From Polytrichum commune (lineage: Eukaryota; Streptophyta; Polytrichopsida; Polytrichales; Polytrichaceae): a stretch of DNA of 64,000 nucleotides. Shown one piece after another: positions 57,196 through 64,000 of this stretch; within the stretch, counting starts at the first letter, position 1; each line of letters opens with the position of its first letter. The position numbers were made by a program, and so were the translations under genes. Location: the NCBI GenBank assembly GCA_950295325.1, contig OX485803.1, positions 69,083,554 through 69,147,553 of the forward strand, in the 5' to 3' direction. The notes beneath the pieces were generated by a model. That model searched no databases, was not told the DNA's origin, and saw nothing but the letters and a program-made list of their open reading frames with translations.

Positions 57196-59452
57196 TAAAT
57201 AGTAGAGTCCTCATTGCGCAAAGGGGTTCCGAAGATGTGTACAGCAATCCACCCATCGGAGGGTCTTCAAGGCGAAGTAACTCAAGGATGGTAATAAACA
57301 CGGAAGCCTGACCGGGAAAAAAAATGACTGCCCAAACGAAAAGTCTAGGTGCTGCCCGTCGCCTTTCCGAGCGTTGCTGGTGCTTCGCTTTCTCCTTTCT
57401 TTCTCGTCTCGTCTTCGTCTCGTCTCTTCTCTTCTCCTCGCTTCTCTTCCTTACAATCTCTTTCTGTCTCTCTCTCGCCATCTCTTCTGCACTGCAATCC
57501 CTCCTCCTTCCATCCCCTCTCCCACCTCTCGCTCCCCGCGCCATCTACCACACCCTGAACTCACTCCCTGCTTCACTGGGATTGCCTTACCTCCCTCGCC
57601 ACACATTTCGTGCGATGTGGCAATTTGCAGCACACGCCCTGTGCGGGGTTTTCCCGCTCCTCCACCTCCTAGGGTTACCAGCTCATGACTCCGTTGGCAT
57701 TCTGGCGAGAGAAAGAGACTGAAACCATTTTTTCCACCAGCTGAATTGTGTTTGGGAGAGCTCCCGTATTGCCGTCGAGTTTCGGTATAACTACTGTTGC
57801 CCGTTCTCTCCCTCATTATCATTCTCTTTCTCTATTTCTCTCTCTCTCCATCTCTTCCTTGAAACCCTCACTTATCTCTCGTTTCGTATATCTTGAGCAA
57901 CTCTTCTGCTGTACTACATTGATGATAACTCCCCTGTTCTGCAATATACGAATTGTAACACCAAATATATGCGGGGTTTTTCCCCTTCTTAAGCTGCTAG
58001 GGTTACGAGTTCATGGCCCCGGTAGCACTAGTTCGAGGGGAGGAGATTTAAAAAAAATTCTTTGCTCCCCTAGCTGAATCGTGTTTTGGAGATGAAGCGC
58101 GGTATTGGTTGACAAGTTTTGGGACGAGTTGGTGTTATTTGATTTTCTCGGTTTATAGTAGTTGGGGTGTGTTGGGGTAGGGTTTGATCCGATGGCTTGC
58201 TCGGTAGTTTTTATATGGTGTAGTGTGACAATGTGGTGTGGTGGACGTCTGCGAGTCGCATTCTGATGATGATCTCGTGGTGCTCTTAGTGTTCCAATTC
58301 GAGCGTACTCTTGGCACGAGAGCAACTCCTATAGTCACTATGAAATGATCCTCTCAATAATCGGCTTTCATAGTTTTTTTCTGCCCAATGCCGCATGTTC
58401 ATCTCTCCATATATATATATCATAAATCTTCATTGCGTTGCCTACCGATTATTGAGAATGCCACATCCTCATCTCACACATAAAGTCCATTATATGATAA
58501 ATTTTTATTGCCTGCCGATGAGTGAGTGAGAGAGAGACGGTCCTCTAAAGTCCTTCGTCCCTCAATTTTTGAGGGTCGCAAGGGGTTTAGAGGGCTAATG
58601 CCTCTCTCTCAATAGTTGGTGGGCAATAAGAATTTGGAGAGTGTGTAGGCCTTGTGGGTGGAATGAGCATGCGGTCTTGCCCCAAAAATACCTAGAAAGT
58701 CGATTATTGAGAGAATTATTCTTCAGTGATCGTAGGAGTTGTACTTAGTCTGCTCGTCTGGTTGAAGAAGCTTGTTGAGTGTGGACCAAAAGTTATATTA
58801 AATTTTCATGAACTTGTGTGATGCGAATCGTAGAGCTCAAGGTTCTGAATTTCATACATTGGATTTTTCGTATGGGCTCAACTTCTCACGAACAAAAACA
58901 AATGGAAGCTTATTTTTTCTGTTTGGGTTGGCTTACATTGGCTCTGGATTTTTTTTTAAAGCACTGTGCACTTATAGAATTTCAGTCATGAAAGTGCTAC
59001 GGAGAGATTGGTAGTCAGTGAGTGATTGTCTGGGTCTCAATCCTTCATTTGTGGAAATTTCACAGGAACGTGTCGCTCCTGTTCCTGAACGTTCCTGAGT
59101 ATAGATTTGTCTGTAATCCTCTAACACCTGCAGTTTTCATTATTGTAAAAATTACTGATGCGGTGCGGCGACCATTGCAAAATACCTTGCAATGGAAGCA
59201 CACGGAAGCACGCGTAGATCATGCCACAAAGATAAGATGTGGATGCCAATGTCGTGTGAAGAGGCTAATGGGAAACAGAGGAGAGGGGCTTCTGTCCTGA
59301 TGCGATTATTGACATTGCCGTTGGTCCCTACTTACCTCTCGTTTTTGTTTTCTACAGATTGTTGAGTGATGCACTATAGGAGCCTCAAATTGACAATATA
59401 GAATTTAGAGGCAGAGAAATATTTGGTTATCATTTTGAAATCAAGCCTAGCC
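57196..59452 (+). promoter_or_regulatory. Probable promoter and leader region of the histone-fold gene
   Basis: A strongly CT-rich tract (about 57375-57540) and further CT runs (57800-57890) resemble pyrimidine-rich leaders of plant housekeeping genes. Telobox-like TAGGGTT words are present (57672, 58004, 58179). An acceptor-like TTTTCTACAG at 59357 before the ATG suggests a leader intron whose donor lies somewhere in this region. Precise start and donor are not resolved. Confidence 0.4.
57638..58120. repeat. Diverged tandem duplication with 330-bp offset
   Basis: GCGGGGTTTTCCCGCTCCTC..CTAGGGTTACCAGCTCATG..AGCTGAATTGTGTTTGGGAG..GTATTG at 57641 is repeated at 57971 as GCGGGGTTTTTCCCCTTCTT..CTAGGGTTACGAGTTCATG..AGCTGAATCGTGTTTTGGAG..GTATTG. 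The unit recognised is about 150 bp. Confidence 0.82.
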
Positions 59453-60995
59453 ATGAGCACTACCGACTCAGATTCCGAGTCGAAGGAGCTCGCCAGGTCA
59501 GGTGAAGAGGATGAAAGGACAGAAAACGGGTACTCGCCCGAGCAGAATGGGAACTTCAGTGAAAATGGCACGTCGGCATCTCGCCGTCTATCAGGAAAAG
59601 CTGCAAAATCTGCTGCACTGATTTCTCTCGCATTTCCTATATCAAGGGTACGCAGGCTTGTGAAGAGCGAGGGTGACATTCAGTGGGTGGGCGTGGAAGC
59701 TGGCTTTCTCATTGCCAAAGCTGCTGTAAGTATTTTATGTCCCACATATCCATGACATCAAACATAACGTTAGGTTTTTTGTGCCTAGCGATAAAGCCCA
59801 TCATTTCTCGAAGAAGGGGTGGTAGGTGAGGAGGATCATGTTTTAGCATTGTTCTGGTAATTCTGCCATGGCGTTTATTTTATTAATTCTGTCTGGTGTT
59901 GGTGAAACAGGAACTCTTTTTGGAGAAGTTCGTTGAAGATGCATTTGATAGGATGCAAGACGAATTGGATGAATCCATCCTCTATCCCCATCTATGTACA
60001 ATACTCCACCATCACATGATTTAGATTCAGACTCATGTGTTGAGATTTTCCAGGCTTAAGTATTTCAGAGTCTTTCAGTATTGTGTCAAGTTCCTCATGT
60101 GGAGTTCTTGGTCTTCAGTTGCATACTTGACACCTGTGTTGGTACCTTGATCGTATAAAGCCTCTCTGCATCTCCATTTTATAGCTATTTTTCTTGATTG
60201 AACTCCCAGTCTGCAGTGTCCTTGCAAGTCGTGCAGTTATCTGGTGGGTTGCTCTTAGGTGGTAGGACATCTCTTATTTACTCCATTTCAAGGAAGGAGC
60301 AGTGAACTCAATGCCAGGAGTTCTTCACATGTTCAGAATTTGCAGAAATAGGATGCATTTTTTTTCAGATAATGCAAAGAGTCTGAGAAATGGAGGGTAT
60401 CTAAACAAGTGTGATTCACAAGAAATACATTAGAAGTTGAGTGCCATCAAGGGAATACAAGAATGACGCCTGACACTTTGTGTGGTATTTTTTGCAGCAT
60501 CTCAGGTTGCAAGCAGTGAAAGACTTGAGTTTCTCGCCGGTGAGCTCCTACACCTTGTTTTTGCTTTTAAAGCTCCCAAATGTGAGTCTAGCTATAAGAA
60601 TCTTCTAAGTTTCCTCATCATTTATTTTGGGTTATCTGGGAACAGTGGACTACATTTGATGAACTCCGACATGTTTGTTCACCAGGGGTTCTGCTTAATA
60701 TTTTGTGGTTTATCTTCAGCTGCTTTGCAGCCTATCTTTGATTAAGCCAATTTTCTGCTTTCATTGTGAAACGGCAACTTCTGCCATCTTCATCCGAAGC
60801 TAATATTAGTATGAATGTGAAAAGACTGGATGTGATCTACTCCTGCCCATTTGAGTACAAGTGATACACTTAGCTGGTAGTTACTGAGAGCACCTCACTT
60901 GACTCATGGGCGGCTTGGTTATGTCTGCAGATTTTGTGCCTATGAAGATTCCTGCATCAACTGCTCTCTCTAACAAATCTGTGGTAGAGAAGTAG
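59453..60995 (+). CDS. Histone-fold protein, DNA polymerase epsilon subunit DPB3/POLE4/CHRAC-like
   Basis: Four exons, 59453..59725, 59911..59995, 60498..60539 and 60931..60995, join with matching phases (0, 1, 1) to give 154 residues; each intron has GT and AG ends. Residues 1-58 are acidic, Ser/Glu-rich and probably disordered. Residues 60-135 form an NF-YC/H2A-type histone fold: FPISRVRRLVKSEGD (helix 1), GVEAGFLIAKAAELFLEKFVEDAF (split here: helix 2 runs across the first junction), then YPHLSSQVASSERLEFLAD, the HLSS..FLAD signature of plant DPB3-1. Known relatives pair with an NF-YB-like partner in DNA polymerase epsilon or chromatin-accessibility complexes; Arabidopsis DPB3-1 also assists DREB2A. 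Nuclear location is inferred. A T-rich acceptor at 59357, 95 bp before the ATG, suggests a 5'-UTR intron. An NF-YC-type transcription factor is the main alternative. No ORF longer than exon 1 shows this gene; it emerges only from the exon joins. Confidence 0.85.
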
Positions 60996-61626
60996 TAGTT
61001 ATTACTGGTCCCTAACCATGGGAATTCATTAGTAGAAGGTGCACACAGAATCTTCATGCAACCCCATTCTTTCTGTAAACTTCATGAGGAAATGAGACAA
61101 CCTCCTTTAAGATACTGAGAGGTACCATACAGCGAAACTTAGCAAACAGTGTTCTTCAAAGATGAGATCATACGTTTCCAGTTTACGCAATTGCCAAAGC
61201 AGACGTGGCCTAGTTCATTTAGTTACCTACACTCTTGATCACTTGCACACCAGAAATAGCCTCTCAGAAAAGCTGCCTTGGGGAACACTCAGGATACAAT
61301 GACCTGAGATGTACTAATGGAACTTGTATTTTCCAGTTGCATATTTCTGTTTCCAAGCATTGGAATGAATTTCTTATTGCATTATTTCACTAGTCTGTTA
61401 TCATTTCCCAATCTGAACAGGACTATGTCTGACAATATTAACAATGATTCAAGAAATTACAGACAGACTTCATGCACTTGAAGTCAGAGCCTTACATTGT
61501 TCAAGAGATTCCTACAAAGTTCATTCGCATGATTCTAAAGTCTACTACATTGCAGGATTGCAAAATAATCTATCCAAATGTTGCTTTGCAAAAGAAATGG
61601 ACTCAAAAAGGTGTACGAAATCAGAG
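60996..61626. other. 3' flank of the histone-fold gene
   Basis: No further coding exon was seen. It probably contains the 3'-UTR and polyadenylation region; no signal stands out. Confidence 0.4.
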
Positions 61627-62021
61627 GTACACTTTTTTGTCTGATTAGTGTGGGCTACCATTTGGAGTTGCATGTTGCTAGAATTTTTTTACCAAATTAG
61701 TTATATCATATTCTTCAGATATGATATTTAGTGTCGCTTACTATTTGGATTTATATGGTGCTATATCTTTCTACTATTGAAATAAATTATTACCAAGTAA
61801 AATTGTCAATGTTCTATAATGTCCAAACTACCAATTTAGCATTTGTTGGTAAAATATGAGATGTACAGTAAATAGATATAGCACTGCGTAATTTCAAATA
61901 GTAAGTCACACTACATATCATATTTAGTGTACTTATGTTATGTGGGTAGAAGCTCAGTAAATTGTTATAGCAATGCGTAACTCCAAATGGTAACCCACAC
62001 TAATTAGACAAAACAGTGTAG
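61627..62021. mobile_element. Family-C MITE containing a nested MITE
   Basis: Outer arms: left GTACACTTTTTTGTCTGATT then AGTGTGGGCTACCATTTGGAG; inverted right CTACACTGTTTTGTCTAATT then AGTGTGGGTTACCATTTGGAG. Compared with the copy at 56440 (inverted), similarity stops at ATCATATTCTTCAG and resumes at TATGTTATGTGGG; the sequence between is the element at 61719-61931. Confidence 0.85.
61719..61931. mobile_element. 213-bp palindrome-ended MITE nested in a family-C MITE
   Basis: Left arm ATATGATATTTAGTGTCGCTTACTATTTGG; inverted right arm ACACTAAATATGATATGTAGTGTGACTTACTATTTG. The ends belong to the CACTAAATA palindrome group. A second inner pair, GTGCTATATCT / AGATATAGCAC, extends the arms. Confidence 0.8.
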
Positions 62022-62388
62022 TGGTTAAATCATTGCTGAGAATTAGGATACACGTGAAATATGAAAATTGCACCAGCAAATGTAGGAAAGGTAACAAATC
62101 TTGTGTATGCAGGCTGAATTTGTAACGCATCCATGCAGATAACCTGATGGTGCACAGTAAATGGTACAGTTGTGGAGATGCAGACCTTGGGTATCTAAAA
62201 TGAAGTCTGTTACACATCCATTTTAAAAGCCACAATCTGGCAACATGGTTGCTACAACGGCCACTATGCTCTAAATAACAGGATGAGAGGTTCATGTCAG
62301 ACTAGTTTAAGGGAAGGCTGTAACCTTGCAAGTTTGAACTCACAAAGATGTTGAACAAGTTCTAAGAAGAGGACTGTCAAAGGGGTAC

Positions 62389-63714
62389 TCACAAATGTTG
62401 CATTATGATGAGGGTATCATACTTTTCATACAAGGTCACAGCAATAGACACTGCATCACCCTCAGCTGTAGTTGGATACTGGTTTGATGCAGCCTGCCAG
62501 TCATTTGTTAAGGAGATCCATTCTCGCCTCCAATTCTGGAATGCAAAGGAAGTGTTCTTATGGAGGGCTTCGTTCAAGTACTTCACATATATCGAAGCTC
62601 GTGGGAGGTAATAGTCACGAATTAAGCCGCTCCACATCCTGTTGGCTGAACATAGAGCACAGATTTGATATGAAGTTTTCTGACTTGTCATTTAGATTGT
62701 TTAGTAAAAACACATTAATGTACTCTAGCTAAGCAGCTACATGACAGTCAACTTGATGTAGAACCTAAACACAGAGAAGTAAGGAAATGTGCATAAACAC
62801 ATGTCAGATGAAGTCTGCCACTTGCGAAATTCAACACTGAATTGTTATTGTGAACAGTATAGGGATCAGCAATAAAACAAAATTTGGCTTCTGGAGAACT
62901 AACTTACAATAGTCATGAAGTGCACTTGGTTTGTCAAGGGTGTTGTCGAACCACATTGTAATCTGTGTCCTTGCATTCCACTCATACTGCATCAAACCCC
63001 AAATACATCTATTACTTCAGAAGGAAGTGAACCAGTTGTTTGGAGGTCAGAGGATAATGTCACAAACCACGTTGTCCCAACCATAAAAGGCAAATTATCG
63101 TACACTAGGCAGGACAAACGTATTACCACAACCCTGTAAAATAGTCACTAACCTTGTTATTCACGCCCGTTTGTCATGTATGTGTATTATGGTTTCAAAG
63201 TTCCTAAACTGGCTAACATTATCTAGAGCATTTAAAATTGGAACATTGCATTCCTCTAAAAAATTTCTCCAGAATGGTCAAAATGATCTACACACCCTCA
63301 AGGTTAGTCCAAGTCTTTTGTTCAACCAGGAAATACACTTGCTAATCATCAACAACCTTGCTTGACCAGTGTCATGTGAGGTTACCAGAAAATCGACCAT
63401 AAAATCCACAACTTTGTCATGTGTGGAAGAGTAGACTTAAGCTTCTCAGCCATCTAAAAAGATGTTTCAGACTTACAAGCTTCCTTTCATCGTCATTGCT
63501 TGCAAGTGCCTTTGCAGATTCTAGCCAAGGTCCAAGCAAAAACTCTTCACTGGCACCCAACAGCTTGTCTATATCAGACAAAAGCTCTAGGAGGTGCTGA
63601 CTTGCTTTCTCCACTTTCTCAACATTGTTCCTTCGAAAGTCTTCAATAACCTGGGAATACAGCTGGTTGGCTAATTTGGACAACACCTGCCTGGTCAGGT
63701 CAACAACATCATAT
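62389..63714 (-). CDS. NAGLU: Alpha-N-acetylglucosaminidase (NAGLU), C-terminal exons; gene runs off the right edge
   Basis: Three minus-strand exons, 63714..63477, 62986..62908 and 62645..62389, join in frame (phases 0 and 1; donors GTAAGT and GTAAGT) to give the last about 190 residues. Recognisable NAGLU features: [73 protein letters not shown] and a terminal EGDA..LYEKY. These belong to the C-terminal all-helical domain of glycoside hydrolase family 89; the catalytic glutamates lie upstream, outside the window. The enzyme removes terminal alpha-N-acetylglucosamine in vacuole/lysosome-type compartments; the Arabidopsis gene is needed for reproduction. The stop at 62389 is preceded by a good donor-like TTT|GTGAGT, so a further small exon is possible, but the end matches the usual length. 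The gene converges on the histone-fold gene, with about 1.4 kb between stop codons. Confidence 0.92.
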
Positions 63715-64000
63715 CTGCACATCCAATATACATGTTCAGTTCCATTTATGTAGGTCAAAAGGAAGGCAGTGGGGGAGTGAAATTCTAAGATAAACAAGAA
63801 TGAGGATTATAGAATTCTCCCTAGACATCTAAAGTCATGTCCTTGTAGAGGTCTAGTGACAGTTAAGAAACATTCTTCTTCCTCCCTGATCAGAATTGCC
63901 TAGTTCAGAGCCCCACAACAGTCCCATCCAACAACTAATCATGTCATTGTTCTATACTTATGAGCACTACAAACATGCTTCAAGCTCTCTAAATTGTGGG
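63715..64000 (-). other. NAGLU intron sequence up to the window edge
   Basis: Upstream of the exon acceptor (GGATGTGCAG on the minus strand) no further NAGLU-like coding was seen, so this is intron and the next exon lies outside. Confidence 0.6.

Noticed and set aside
57324-57722. Ser/Leu-rich plus-strand frames and Arg/Glu-rich minus-strand frames
   Set aside because: All derive from a CT-rich tract, which is open in several frames on both strands.
1-64000. CRISPR arrays, rRNA, tRNA genes, prokaryotic operons
   Set aside because: None was seen. The tandem repeats have units too long, too few and too diverged for CRISPR, and the genes are clearly eukaryotic.

Overview
The window looks like nuclear DNA of a land plant with a repeat-rich, AT-rich genome. 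The evidence is GT-AG introns, a plant-type GT37 fucosyltransferase pair, an A-type (CYP71-clan) cytochrome P450, a plant-type alpha-N-acetylglucosaminidase and many short inverted-repeat transposons. No protein looks specifically angiosperm. The long (about 620-640 residue) fucosyltransferases and the unusual P450 motifs would fit a bryophyte, lycophyte or fern, but the sequence alone does not settle the lineage. No prokaryotic operons, CRISPR arrays, rRNA or tRNA genes were seen.

From 1 to about 8 kb there is gene-free DNA made of MITE-like elements and tandem duplications. From 8.3 to 15.6 kb lies a two-exon GT37 fucosyltransferase (3.2 kb intron) followed by a decayed copy of its own 3' end. 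From 16 to 32 kb there is a repeat desert with a Tourist/PIF-Harbinger-type MITE with TAA target duplications, several families of palindrome-ended MITEs, a CCGGTT-rich tandem duplication and an 83-bp hairpin element found twice in the window. At 35.3-37.2 kb lies a second GT37 gene with no intron in its coding region, whose 3' end begins a 200-bp tandem duplication starting at the stop codon. At 44.6-46.1 kb is a LINE reverse-transcriptase remnant split by a 730-bp hAT-like element; removing the element and one target-site copy restores the LINE reading frame. At 46.9-47.5 kb (minus strand) is a P450 pseudogene, and at 51.6-54.2 kb (plus strand) its intact three-exon paralogue. At 56.4-57.2 kb three repeats sit almost end to end. 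At 59.4-61.0 kb is a four-exon histone-fold gene of the DPB3/POLE4/CHRAC type. The window ends with the last three exons of a minus-strand NAGLU gene that continues past the right edge. The two last genes converge on a nested MITE-in-MITE insertion.

Functionally the genes are unrelated housekeeping or specialised-metabolism genes: Golgi cell-wall fucosylation (two paralogues), oxidative metabolism at the ER (P450 and dead copy), chromatin/replication (histone-fold subunit) and glycan turnover (NAGLU). The most interesting material is the P450 lineage with a non-canonical I-helix motif, the 3'-end duplications at both fucosyltransferases, and the nested transposons that can be reconstructed from this window alone.
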